Of a stretch of DNA of 64,000 nt, positions 18,135 through 26,207 are shown in pieces. The notes beneath the pieces are model-generated. The model did no database searches. It worked only from the letters and a program-made list of their open reading frames with translations, and was not told the DNA's origin. The stretch comes from Rhodopseudomonas sp. AAP120. Lineage in GTDB: Bacteria; Pseudomonadota; Alphaproteobacteria; Rhizobiales; Xanthobacteraceae. Numbering within the stretch: the stretch's first letter is position 1; every line of letters starts with the position of its first letter. The DNA lies in assembly GCF_001295845.1 (NCBI RefSeq), contig NZ_LJIC01000022.1, positions 51,275-115,274 of the forward strand, written 5' to 3'. Position numbers and translations under genes: made by a program.

Positions 18135-18212
18135 CGTTTCCTCCTGGATTCTTGTTGTTAGTTAGCCGCGCCGGCTCTGCGTCCGGTCGCTGGTCGTCAG
18201 GTCGTCGTCAGC

Positions 18213-19646
18213 TCAGGACAGCCATCGCAGCACTTTCGACAGCCGCGCGATCTTGCCGCCGTAGGGCGGATAGAGATCGGCGAAGCGGTTGTACGGCGAG
18301 CGATAGAACACCGGCTTGAGCTGGCTGAACGTGTCAAAACCCCATTCGCCGTGATACGCGCCGCTACCCGAGGCGCCGACGCCGCCCATCGGCTGGTTCT
18401 GTTGCGCGAAGTGCACCAGGCAGTCGTTGATGGTGACGCCGCCCGACACCGTGCGGGCCAGCACCTCGTCGCGCGCGGCGTCATCGGTGCCGAACCAGTA
18501 CAGCGCCAGCGGCCGGTCGCGGCCGTTGATGAAGCGGATCGCCTCCGCCGGGTCATCGACGCCGAGGATCGGCAGCAGCGGGCCGAAAATCTCTTCCTGC
18601 ATGATCTTCATGTCGGGCGTGGCGCCGAGCACCAGCGTCGGCGGAAACTTGCGACGGCTGCTCCACGCCGGATCGTCGGCGGATGCCGGCTGCAGCAGCT
18701 TGGCACCCTGCGCGGCGGCGTCGTCGACCAGTCCCTTCAGCCGCGCATAATGCCGGTCGGCGATGATCGAGGTGTAGTCGGTGTTGCCCGGATCGCTGCC
18801 GAACATCGTCTGCATCGCGGCGCGGATCTTCTCGGCCAGCGCGTCGACCTTGTCGCGCGGCGCCAGCACGTAGTCCGGTGCGATACAGGTCTGGCCGGCG
18901 TTCATCAGCTTGGCATAGGCGATCCGCGGCGCGACCTCGTCGAGATCGGCGGAGCGGTCGACGAGCGTCGGCGACTTGCCGCCGAGTTCGAGCGTCACCG
19001 GCGTGAGGTTGCGCCCTGCGGCCTCGGCGACGATGCGGCCGACCCGGGTCGAGCCGGTGAACATCAGGTGGTCGAACGGCAGCCGCGCGAACGCCTCGGC
19101 GATGCCGTCCTCGATCCCGGTCACCACCATCTCGTCGGCGTCGAATTTGGCCGCCACCGTCTCCTGCAGCAGCGCCGAGAACGCCGGCGACAATTCGCTC
19201 GGCTTGATCATCACCCGGTTGCCCGCGGCCAGCGCGCCGATCGCCGGCGCGATGGTCAGCTGCAGCGGATAATTCCACGGCGCGATGATGCCGACGACGC
19301 CGAGCGGCTGCGGCAGCAGCCGATTCTGCCCCGGCCAGAACTGCAGCTCGGTCTTCACCTTGCGCGGCGCCATCCAGCGCTTGAGGTGCTTGGACGTGTG
19401 TTTGATGTCGCCGAGCAGGCTGAGTGTCTCGGCGATCAGCGTCTCGACCGCGCAGCGATGGCCGAAATCGGCCGAGATCGCCTGCTCGAATCGTTTTTCG
19501 TTGTCGGTCAGCAGGCTGCGCAGCCGCTTCAAGCGGTCGAGCCGCTGCTCCAGCGTCGCCGGCGGATCGGTGCGGGAGCGCTCGACCATGCGGTGAAAGC
19601 GGTCGTGCAGGGCATTGGCCCCGAAACCGGTCAACGGCTGGTCCAT
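18213..19646 (-). CDS. calB: Coniferyl aldehyde dehydrogenase-type aldehyde dehydrogenase
   Basis: A 477-residue NAD(P)-dependent aldehyde dehydrogenase. Visible are WNYPLQL near residue 125, the catalytic glutamate in LELGGKSPTLV (about 226), the nucleophilic Cys in NAGQTCIAPDYVL (about 260), and the C-terminal PYNRFADLYPPYGGK typical of the CalB branch, which also includes membrane-linked fatty aldehyde dehydrogenases. The ATG at 19646 follows GGGAGCGCACC. The GMC oxidoreductase gene lies downstream. Oxidation of coniferaldehyde to ferulate would fit the feruloyl-CoA-synthase-like gene at 41546, but the substrate remains an inference. Confidence 0.9.
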   Translation of the reverse strand: MDQPLTGFGANALHDRFHRMVERSRTDPPATLEQRLDRLKRLRSLLTDNEKRFEQAISADFGHRCAVETLIAETLSLLGDIKHTSKHLKRWMAPRKVKTELQFWPGQNRLLPQPLGVVGIIAPWNYPLQLTIAPAIGALAAGNRVMIKPSELSPAFSALLQETVAAKFDADEMVVTGIEDGIAEAFARLPFDHLMFTGSTRVGRIVAEAAGRNLTPVTLELGGKSPTLVDRSADLDEVAPRIAYAKLMNAGQTCIAPDYVLAPRDKVDALAEKIRAAMQTMFGSDPGNTDYTSIIADRHYARLKGLVDDAAAQGAKLLQPASADDPAWSSRRKFPPTLVLGATPDMKIMQEEIFGPLLPILGVDDPAEAIRFINGRDRPLALYWFGTDDAARDEVLARTVSGGVTINDCLVHFAQQNQPMGGVGASGSGAYHGEWGFDTFSQLKPVFYRSPYNRFADLYPPYGGKIARLSKVLRWLS

Positions 19647-19921
19647 GGTGCGCTCCCGATCCGGCCGGCTGTTCTGAAATGGGCCGGTTTCGGCGAAGTC
19701 TTGCAGGCGCGCCGCCGGTCCGCAACCGCATCCGGTTCCGGCCGTCATATAATCTTGAAAATCTGCGTCGCGGGGCTTCCCAAATCCCCCGCGCGTTGCT
19801 AGACACCCCTCGCGCCCCGGGCACTGCCCCGGGCCCCTTCTCAGGAAGCTTCCGGGAGGATCGATCGACGCCCTTGGGCGTTGATGGTCATCTGCTTTCT
19901 GTAGATCGCGCAAAGGTTTAA

Positions 19922-19998
<77 letters not shown>

Positions 19999-20003
19999 AA
20001 TCG

Positions 20004-20035
20004 AACCCCGGTCCTCGCGGCCGGGGTTTTGTTTT
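20004..20035 (+). terminator. Intrinsic terminator of the tRNA gene
   Basis: AACCCCGG and CCGGGGTT arms around a nine-base loop are followed by TTTTGTTTT. It lies six bases after the CCA end and also separates the tRNA from the convergent cobF gene. Confidence 0.88.
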
Positions 20036-20053
20036 GCGTGGCACCCGGCGCCG

Positions 20054-20809
20054 CTATCCGCCCCTGCGCAGCAGATAAATATCCATCACCCACCCCTTCG
20101 CCTCGCGCACCTGCCGCCGGGTGCGGCTGATCGTGTCGGCGACCTCTTTCAGCGGGCCGGAGATCAACACTTCGTCGGCGAGGCCGAGATTGGCGGCCCA
20201 GTAGATCTCGAGGTCGGCGGGGTCGATCTTGGCGAAGGTCTCGTCGCCGTCGAGCATCACCACGGTGCTGTCGGCGTCGATCGGCAGGCCCGCGGCGAGC
20301 TTGCGGCCAGTGGTGATGGTGATCGGTTCGCCGATGCGGTTGAGCGCGATGCGGTGCCGCGCCGCGAGCGCCTGCACGGCGGTGATGCCGGGGATGATCT
20401 CGTAGTCGATCGCCAGCCCCTGCGCGCGCAGCCGGTCGAGGATGCGCAGCGTGCTGTCGTACAGCGTCGGATCGCCCCACACCAGAAACGCGCCGGTGTC
20501 GCCATCGGCGAGTTCGCCGGTCAGCAGCGCCGCGTAGCGCGCCGCGATGGCGGCGTGCCAGTCGTCGACCACGGCGCGATAATCGTCGCCGGCCGGTGCG
20601 CGCTGCGGGATGTCGATGCTGACGAAGCGCGCGCCCGGCGCCGTGATGAAGCGGCGGCAGATGGCTTCGCGCGCCGTCTTCAGCTCGGCCTTCTCGGCGC
20701 CCTTGTCCGGCAGGAAGAACACGCTGGCGCGGTTCAGCGCCTCGACGGCCTGCAGCGTCAGGTAGTTGGGATCGCCGGGGCCCATCCCGATCAGGAGAAG
20801 TTTGCGCAT
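20054..20809 (-). CDS. cobF: Precorrin-6A synthase (deacetylating) CobF
   Basis: C1-methyltransferase of the aerobic cobalamin pathway, converting precorrin-5 to precorrin-6A with loss of acetate. The 251-residue protein opens with LLIGMGPGDPNYLTLQAVEAL, the S-adenosylmethionine uroporphyrinogen-methylase-family start. The second family segment VWGDPTLYDSTLRIL is near residue 110, and EIIPGITAVQALAARH follows. It is the last gene after cobT and cobS on the same strand (81-bp gap) and probably shares the cobalamin-riboswitch transcript. CobF marks the oxygen-dependent version of the ring-contraction route. Confidence 0.95.
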   Translation of the reverse strand: MRKLLLIGMGPGDPNYLTLQAVEALNRASVFFLPDKGAEKAELKTAREAICRRFITAPGARFVSIDIPQRAPAGDDYRAVVDDWHAAIAARYAALLTGELADGDTGAFLVWGDPTLYDSTLRILDRLRAQGLAIDYEIIPGITAVQALAARHRIALNRIGEPITITTGRKLAAGLPIDADSTVVMLDGDETFAKIDPADLEIYWAANLGLADEVLISGPLKEVADTISRTRRQVREAKGWVMDIYLLRRGG

Positions 20810-20890
20810 CGGGCGTGTCCTATCGGTGAATGAATGGCGAAGAGAGATTGCGCGTTCGCGCGCGGAATGACGGCGGGGAGGGGGTGCGAA

Positions 20891-21658
20891 CTAACCATGG
20901 CCGGCGATCGCCGCGACGCCGAGCAGCAGGCCGATCTGGGTGAGTTGTTCGGTGGCGCCGAGCACGTCGCCGACATAGCCGCCGATCAGCCGCGCGGCGG
21001 CGAGCGCCGGCAAGGCGCCGAGCGCCACCGCGCCGATCAGTCCGCAGGCGGCGGCGCCGGGCTCGGCTGCGACCAGCCACGCCACACCGAGCAGCGTCAG
21101 CATCGCGGCGACGGCTGCCTTCGCCGGATCGAGCTGGTGGTCCGGATAGCTGAGCTTGGCGGTCGCGACATTGCCCGCATAGGGCAGCGCCGACATCACC
21201 AGCAGGATGCCGGCGCGTCCCATGCTGTGGGCGGCGACCAGCGCGGCCGCGCCCAGCCAGGGCGGCAGCGTCGCCAGCACGGCGATGCGCAGCACGACGC
21301 TGCCGAGCAGCGTGATCGCGCCGTAGCTGCCGATCCGGCTGTCCTTGATGATCGTCAGCCGTTGCTCGCGGCTGCGGCCGCCGAACAGCCCGTCGGCGGT
21401 GTCGGCGATGCCGTCCTCGTGCAGCGCGCCGGTCAGCATCACGCCGGCCAGCACCGCCAGCACGGCGGGCACCAGGCCCGACCAGATCGCCGAGGCCGCG
21501 ATCAGCACGCCGCCGCAGGCAAGCCCGATCAGCGCACCGACCAGCGGGAAGTACTTCGCGGCCGGCAGCAGCCAGTCGTCGTCGAACCGCGCTCCGGGCG
21601 CGGGCAGCACGGTCATGAATTCGACCGCATTGAGGAAAGGGCGCAGCTCGCGGGTCAC
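20891..21658 (-). CDS. cobS: Adenosylcobinamide-GDP ribazoletransferase (cobalamin synthase) CobS
   Basis: Integral membrane enzyme joining adenosylcobinamide-GDP and alpha-ribazole (or its phosphate) to make cobalamin (or its phosphate). About 255 residues with several hydrophobic segments. The family motif ALHEDGIADTADGLFGG is near residue 58, followed by KDSRIGSYGAI. Translation probably starts at GTG 21658, which overlaps the cobT stop as GTGA, so both proteins are made from one coupled message. The enzyme is also called CobV in alphaproteobacteria. Confidence 0.95.
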   Translation of the reverse strand: MTRELRPFLNAVEFMTVLPAPGARFDDDWLLPAAKYFPLVGALIGLACGGVLIAASAIWSGLVPAVLAVLAGVMLTGALHEDGIADTADGLFGGRSREQRLTIIKDSRIGSYGAITLLGSVVLRIAVLATLPPWLGAAALVAAHSMGRAGILLVMSALPYAGNVATAKLSYPDHQLDPAKAAVAAMLTLLGVAWLVAAEPGAAACGLIGAVALGALPALAAARLIGGYVGDVLGATEQLTQIGLLLGVAAIAGHG

Positions 21659-22716
21659 GACGCCGGTCCGAGCGCGGCGAGGACGTCGGACAGATCCGCC
21701 AGCTCGGTCAGGATGCCGGCGGCGGCGCGCAGCAGCGGCACCGCCATCAGCGCGCCGGTGCCTTCGCCGAGCCGGAAGCCGAGATCGAGATACGGCGTCG
21801 CCGCCATCGCCTCGAGCAGCACCGCGTGGCCGCGCTCGGCCGAGCGATGCGAGAACACGCAATAGTCGCGCGCCTCCGGATGCAGCCGCACCGCGACCAG
21901 CGCGGCGGCGCTGGCGATGAAGCCGTCGATCACCACGGGCCGTCGCTTCGCCGCAGCGGCCAGCACCGCGCCGGCCATCATGGCGATCTCGTAGCCGCCG
22001 AATTCGGCCAGCACCTCGAGCGGTGCGGTCGCGGCCGTGCGCGCTGCCGCCATCTCGGCGATGGCGCGCTTGTGCGCGACGCCGGCCTCGTCGAGGCCCG
22101 CGCCGCGGCCGACGCAGTCGGCAACCGGCGTGCCGGTGAGGCGATGCGCGAGCAGCGCCGCCGACGTCGTGTTGCCGATGCCCATTTCGCCGATCGCCAC
22201 GACGTCGACGCCGCCGTCGATCGCGTCCGACACCAGCGCGATCGCGGCGCTGAGCGCGCGGCGGGCGTCGTCGATGCTCATCGCCGGCTCGCGGCTCGCA
22301 TTGCGGGTGCCATGGCCGATCTTGCGGTCGATCAGTCCGGGATGCGGCGGCAGATCGGCGGCGATGCCGGCATCGACCACGCACACTTCGGTGGCAGCGG
22401 CTCTGGCCAGCACGTTCATGCCGGCGCAGCCGGACAGATAGGCAGCGACCATCGCCTGCGTCACGCTGGCCGGGTAGGGCGAGACGTTGTCGGCAGCGAG
22501 GCCGTGATCGCCGGCGAACACGAACACCATGGCGCGCGCTGCACGCGGCGGCGCCGGGTGCCAGATCAGTCCGAGCTGAACGGCGAGATCCTCCAGCCGG
22601 CCGAGCGAGCCTGGCGGCTTGGCTTTGGCGTCGAGCCCGGCGCGGAGCGAAGGTTCGAGTGCGCGATCGACGGCAGCGATCGACAAGGTGGCGAGATGGT
22701 CGAGTGGTGCGTGCAT
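21655..22716 (-). CDS. cobT: Nicotinate-nucleotide-dimethylbenzimidazole phosphoribosyltransferase CobT
   Basis: Makes alpha-ribazole phosphate, the lower-ligand nucleotide of cobalamin, from dimethylbenzimidazole and nicotinate mononucleotide. It has 353 residues, the standard length. Recognisable are KPPGSLGRLEDLA (about 32-44), GDHGLAADNVSPYP (about 70-83), GEMGIGNTTSAALL near residue 172, and DGFIASAAALVA near 240. It is also called CobU in alphaproteobacteria. It heads the operon cobT-cobS-cobF; the leader carries a cobalamin riboswitch ending about 180 bp upstream. Confidence 0.96.
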   Translation of the reverse strand: MHAPLDHLATLSIAAVDRALEPSLRAGLDAKAKPPGSLGRLEDLAVQLGLIWHPAPPRAARAMVFVFAGDHGLAADNVSPYPASVTQAMVAAYLSGCAGMNVLARAAATEVCVVDAGIAADLPPHPGLIDRKIGHGTRNASREPAMSIDDARRALSAAIALVSDAIDGGVDVVAIGEMGIGNTTSAALLAHRLTGTPVADCVGRGAGLDEAGVAHKRAIAEMAAARTAATAPLEVLAEFGGYEIAMMAGAVLAAAAKRRPVVIDGFIASAAALVAVRLHPEARDYCVFSHRSAERGHAVLLEAMAATPYLDLGFRLGEGTGALMAVPLLRAAAGILTELADLSDVLAALGPAS

Positions 22717-22832
22717 GGTGCGGAATCGGTGCGGCGGGATGGTTCGGATGCGAGCGGACGACGCGGCGGACCGCGTCGCGCCCCGCGGGACAGCAGGCGC
22801 GGGCATCGGTGATCGGGCGCGGCCGTGGCGGA

Positions 22833-22856
22833 CTATGGTGTGAACGGGAGCGGCAT
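22833..22856 (-). CDS. Possible seven-codon leader ORF before cobT
   Basis: ATG, six more codons and TAG (peptide MPLPFTP) lie between the riboswitch and cobT, with AAGGAC 7-12 bases upstream. It is proline-rich and ends 116 bp before cobT. It may be a chance frame; its position in a regulated leader is the only reason to list it. Confidence 0.25.
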   Translation of the reverse strand: MPLPFTP

Positions 22857-22894
22857 CGGAACGTCCTTCTTCGACCCACCGTCGAATGGCATTG

Positions 22895-23080
22895 CGCAGC
22901 TCTCCGGCCGGTCTCCTGGCTCGCGGATGTTGTCCCGATCGCCTTCCCGGGCCGGGGAGACGGCCACAGTGGCGGTGTGATCGGAGACGATCCGCTTACA
23001 GTTGCGGGGGCAGCCGCGGCCTCGGCGATCGCTCGCCTCACCGCATTCCCGTTTCACCCTTCCGCAGAAGGGCACCGAAG
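22895..23080 (-). promoter_or_regulatory. Cobalamin riboswitch
   Basis: On the minus strand, in order: AAGGGTGAAACGGGAATGCG, the segment CTGCCCCCGCAACTGTAAGC, GCCACTG (the B12-box core), CGGGAAGGCG, and GAGCCAGGAGACCGGCC. These are the conserved blocks of the B12-sensing aptamer in the correct order and spacing. Adenosylcobalamin binding should repress cobT-cobS-cobF. The expression platform lies between 22717 and 22895 and shows no T-rich terminator, so translational control is more likely. Confidence 0.95.
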
Positions 23081-23318
23081 AGGCCCGGACAAGAGCACGC
23101 CGCCCGAGCGGACGCAATGCCGGCCGCCGCCTGCGGGCGCCGCGTCAGACGAAGGTGCAACGGCTCGTCAGCGTCGCGGCGTGTCGCGGATTTTTGACGC
23201 GGGGGGCGGTGCCTGCCTGGTCGTGACGCGCTATAAGGTCGCGCCCGGAGCGGGCCGCGGCCCGCAGCGGCGGCTCCGCCGGATCCCGGACAGCTCCGCC
23301 AGATGGAAACCTGATCGC

Positions 23319-23453
23319 TTGAAATCGCTCGGCATCATCGTTCTGCTGGCCTTGGCGGTTTTCGCCTATGGCCTGTATTCCGACGTCACCCTGACGCGCT
23401 GCGTGCGCGGTACGGTTTCGGCCGCGCTCGGCCTTTGCGCCAGCGGCGAGTGA
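23319..23453 (+). CDS. Small single-pass membrane protein, unknown function
   Basis: 44 codons from a TTG start. A hydrophobic helix spans residues 4-20 (LGIIVLLALAVFAYGLY), followed by a polar tail with two cysteines (TRCVRG, LGLCAS). No strong ribosome site is visible. The composition is more protein-like than the surrounding frames, and the gene is divergent from the cob operon. No function can be assigned. Confidence 0.5.
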   Translation: MKSLGIIVLLALAVFAYGLYSDVTLTRCVRGTVSAALGLCASGE

Positions 23454-23505
23454 GCCGCCGCTGCCGGTCGATACAGTTCTGAATCGTCGGACGAAGTGAC
23501 GCGCG

Positions 23506-23943
23506 TCAGCGCCCCTCGAAGGTCCAGTTCTCGCCGCCGCACAGCGAGCCGACGCAGCCCTCGACATGCAGCGAGGTCGGGCCGGTGTGCGACAGGCTGG
23601 CCTCGTAGGTCTTGCCGTCGTCGGCGTTGTAGATGTGGCCGGACCATTTGCCCTGCGACACCGGCCGCATGTCGCCGAAGATCTGCAGCCCGATCACCGG
23701 CCGCGAGGCACGGGCCGGATCGGGATTTTTGTCGTCGATCTGCGGCTTGCCAGTGTTCGGATCGATCGGCTGGCGCAGCCACACGATCGTGCCGCACAGC
23801 GCCGCGCCGCAGCTCTTGATGCGCACCTTGGCATCGCCGGCCTGCGTCAGCCAGGTGCCCTGCGGGCCGGCCGATTGCGCGTGCGCGGCGGGCGCCAGCA
23901 AGGCGAGCAACGCGGCGGCGAAGAATGCGGATCGGGTGGTCAT
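23506..23943 (-). CDS. Secreted DUF2147-family protein
   Basis: 145 residues with a clear signal peptide (about 1-23, ending PAAHA before QSAGPQGTW). The mature part follows the DUF2147 pattern: GTWLTQAGDAKVRIKSC, CGTIVWL, then DPNTGKPQIDDKNPDP, GLQIFGDM, KWSGHIYNADDGKTYEA and the C-terminal VGSLCGGENWTF. Four cysteines may pair in the periplasm. GGAGG precedes the ATG. Function in this family is unknown; a lipocalin-like binding role has been suggested for relatives. Confidence 0.9.
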   Translation of the reverse strand: MTTRSAFFAAALLALLAPAAHAQSAGPQGTWLTQAGDAKVRIKSCGAALCGTIVWLRQPIDPNTGKPQIDDKNPDPARASRPVIGLQIFGDMRPVSQGKWSGHIYNADDGKTYEASLSHTGPTSLHVEGCVGSLCGGENWTFEGR

Positions 23944-24078
23944 CTGTCCTCCAGGCATCGTCCAGCGCGCAACACGTCGCGTCGGTGCGGTGGCAGCGCG
24001 TGAATAGCAGAGGAGGTGGATTCGTGGCAAAGGCAAGGCGGACACAAACAAACACAAGATGCGCAGGTCCTGTGCGAT

Positions 24079-25452
24079 TCACTTGACCCAGCGTGTCAGG
24101 TAGATCGCCATCACGGTGCCGAGCCCGTACACCACCATCGCAAGCGTCACCAATGCGAACAGCGTCCAGGCCGGCGCGCCGCTCGCCATCAGCGCCGCAC
24201 CGCCGATCGCGACCAGCAGCAGCCGGGCGGTCGAGGCCAGCACCGGGCCGCCGACCTTCGCGGCGCCCTGCGAGGCGAAGTACAGCGTCACGCCGAGGCC
24301 GAAGAACGCGAAGGACGGGCCGGCCCAGTGGAAATAGGCATGGGCTGCCGCAGTCACCGCAGGATCGGCGGTGAACAGCGACACCCACAGCGCCGGTTGG
24401 ATCGCCAGCACCAGGCCGATCACCCCGAGGATCACCGCCGACACGGCGCCTGATGTCCACGCGACACGCCGCGCCCGGGCGATCTGACCGGCGCCGATCG
24501 CCATGCCGACCATCGGGATCGAGGCGACGCCGACCGCGAACGCGATCGGGATCAGCAGGAATTCCAAGCGCGAGCCGATGCCGTAGCCGGCCAGCGTCGC
24601 GGTGCCGTAAGTGGCGAGAATCTTGGTGAAGATCAGGATGGTCAGCACCGATTGCAGCGGCGACAGGCAGGCCATCGCGCCGACCTTGAGGATGTCGATG
24701 AACAATCGTCGCTCGAACGTGAAGGATCTGAAGCGCAGCTTCAGCCGGGCGCGGCCGCTCGCCATGTAGCCGATCAGAAACAACGTGCCGAGCGTCCAGG
24801 CGATGAGTTGCCCGGAGGCGACGCCCGGCATGCCGAGCCGCGGCATCCCGAACAGGCCGAGGCCGAACGTGCCGCCGATCGTGATCTGCAGCACCGCGAC
24901 CGCCATCAGCGTCGCCGAGGGCAGCACCATGTCGCCGGTGCCGCGTAGCACAGAGGCGAGGGTGTTCACGAGCCAGATCGCCACCGCGCCGGAGAACAGC
25001 ACCACCGAGTAGCTGAAGGCCTGCTCAAGCACTTCGCCGCGGCCGCCGAGCAGCGTGTACAGCGATCGGCCGAACAGCTGCATCAGCAGCGTGAAGGCCA
25101 GGCCGCCGCCCAATCCGATGATCAGGGCGTGCAGCGCCAGGACCTCGGCACGAACCCGATCGCCGGCGCCGAGCGCGCGGCTGATCGCCGAGGAGACGCC
25201 GCCGCCCATCGCGCCGGCCGACATCATCTGCGTCAGCATCGCGAACGGAAACACCAAGGCCATCGCGGCGAGCGGCTCGGTGCCGAGCCGGCCAATATAG
25301 GAGGTCTCCGCAATCGACACGACGGCGGTGCCCACCATGGCGATGGCGTTCGGAATCGCCAGCCGCGTCAGCGTCGGCAGGATCGGTGCGTCGAGCAGCT
25401 GGTTCGGGGCCGCAGCGGGCAGGGGCGTACTCACCGGTGCGTCGATCGTCAT
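24079..25452 (-). CDS. MATE-family multidrug/metabolite exporter
   Basis: A 457-residue integral membrane protein with about twelve hydrophobic helices in two related halves. The N-terminal pattern LAIPNAIAMVGTAVVSIAETSYIGRLG and VFPFAMLTQMMSAGAMGGGVSSAISRALGAGD matches MATE transporters, which use a Na+ or H+ gradient to export cationic compounds. The second half repeats the pattern around VASIPMVGMAIGAGQIARARRV. AGGAC precedes the ATG. A perfect 14-bp palindrome 40 bp upstream of the start is a candidate repressor site, but no regulator gene is adjacent. Confidence 0.92.
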   Translation of the reverse strand: MTIDAPVSTPLPAAAPNQLLDAPILPTLTRLAIPNAIAMVGTAVVSIAETSYIGRLGTEPLAAMALVFPFAMLTQMMSAGAMGGGVSSAISRALGAGDRVRAEVLALHALIIGLGGGLAFTLLMQLFGRSLYTLLGGRGEVLEQAFSYSVVLFSGAVAIWLVNTLASVLRGTGDMVLPSATLMAVAVLQITIGGTFGLGLFGMPRLGMPGVASGQLIAWTLGTLFLIGYMASGRARLKLRFRSFTFERRLFIDILKVGAMACLSPLQSVLTILIFTKILATYGTATLAGYGIGSRLEFLLIPIAFAVGVASIPMVGMAIGAGQIARARRVAWTSGAVSAVILGVIGLVLAIQPALWVSLFTADPAVTAAAHAYFHWAGPSFAFFGLGVTLYFASQGAAKVGGPVLASTARLLLVAIGGAALMASGAPAWTLFALVTLAMVVYGLGTVMAIYLTRWVK

Positions 25453-25492
25453 GCGTGTCCTGCCTGTACGGACCGCTCCTCGGCGGCGGTCT

Positions 25493-25506
25493 TCATAATA
25501 TTATGA
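25493..25506. promoter_or_regulatory. Perfect AT-rich palindrome upstream of the MATE gene
   Basis: TCATAATATTATGA is perfectly self-complementary and stands out in a GC-rich background. It begins 41 bp before the MATE start codon on that strand, where a promoter core would be. Confidence 0.5.
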
Positions 25507-25556
25507 TCGACATATCAAGCGCGCGCAAGCGGTCTGCCGTGCGCCGGACGCAGGCG

Positions 25557-26081
25557 TCACCAGGGCAAACCGCAGAGGTCCAGCGTGCCGCCGCGAATCT
25601 TGCGCCGAAGATCGATCTGCAGCGGCATCAGATCGCGATACGGCGCCTTGCCGCCGCGCTGCTCGGCGACGATCTCGCCGTCGTAGCGCTGCCAGCCGCG
25701 CGCCAGGAAGAAACCGGCCTGCGGCTCGCCGCAGAACAGCAGCCCGCAATCGATCGCTTCGTGATCGCGCAGCGTTTGAACCGCGGCCCGGAGTGCGATC
25801 GCGCCAAAACCCTGCCGCCGGCTATCGGCGCGCGTCACCAGGCTGCCGAGACCGCCGACCTGGCACTTGCGGCCGTTCCAGCTCACGATCCGGATCGTGA
25901 CGCCGACATGGCTCACCAGCTCGCCGGACGATTCGACCAGCACCCGCAGCGTCGGGTGGGCGGTCTCCGGTCCGGTCCGCTGCGGCGTCGTCTCGGCGCC
26001 CGCCGGCCACACCGATTCGAGCAGCGGCCGCACCATCGGCCACGCCGCCACGCCCGACAGAATGTCGATCTCGATCGTCAT
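25557..26081 (-). CDS. GNAT-family N-acetyltransferase
   Basis: 174 residues. The acetyl-CoA loop is in VTRADSRRQGFGAIALRAA (RRQGFG is the R/Q-x-x-G-x-G motif, about 91-96). The C-terminal LLFCGEPQAGFFLARGWQRY resembles the aminoglycoside 2'-acetyltransferase/NodA side of the family. The ATG at 26081 follows AGGAGAGCGG. It lies behind the MATE gene on the same strand but is separated by a palindrome and about 100 bp. The substrate is unknown; the AAC(2')-like resemblance is a weak hint only. Confidence 0.85.
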   Translation of the reverse strand: MTIEIDILSGVAAWPMVRPLLESVWPAGAETTPQRTGPETAHPTLRVLVESSGELVSHVGVTIRIVSWNGRKCQVGGLGSLVTRADSRRQGFGAIALRAAVQTLRDHEAIDCGLLFCGEPQAGFFLARGWQRYDGEIVAEQRGGKAPYRDLMPLQIDLRRKIRGGTLDLCGLPW

Positions 26082-26207
26082 CCGCTCTCCTGTCACCGAA
26101 CCCCTGCGTTCTGTGCAGGACCACGATACCGGTTGCAAGGATGGTCAAACACCGCGTTTCAGGGCATGAGTATGCTTAAAATGACGTCACCCAGAGGAAA
26201 TCGTCCT

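Noticed and set aside
20891..23041. A 716-codon minus-strand frame across cobS, cobT and the riboswitch
   Set aside because: Only its last 255 codons (CobS) look like protein; the rest is the off-frame image of cobT and an RNA element.
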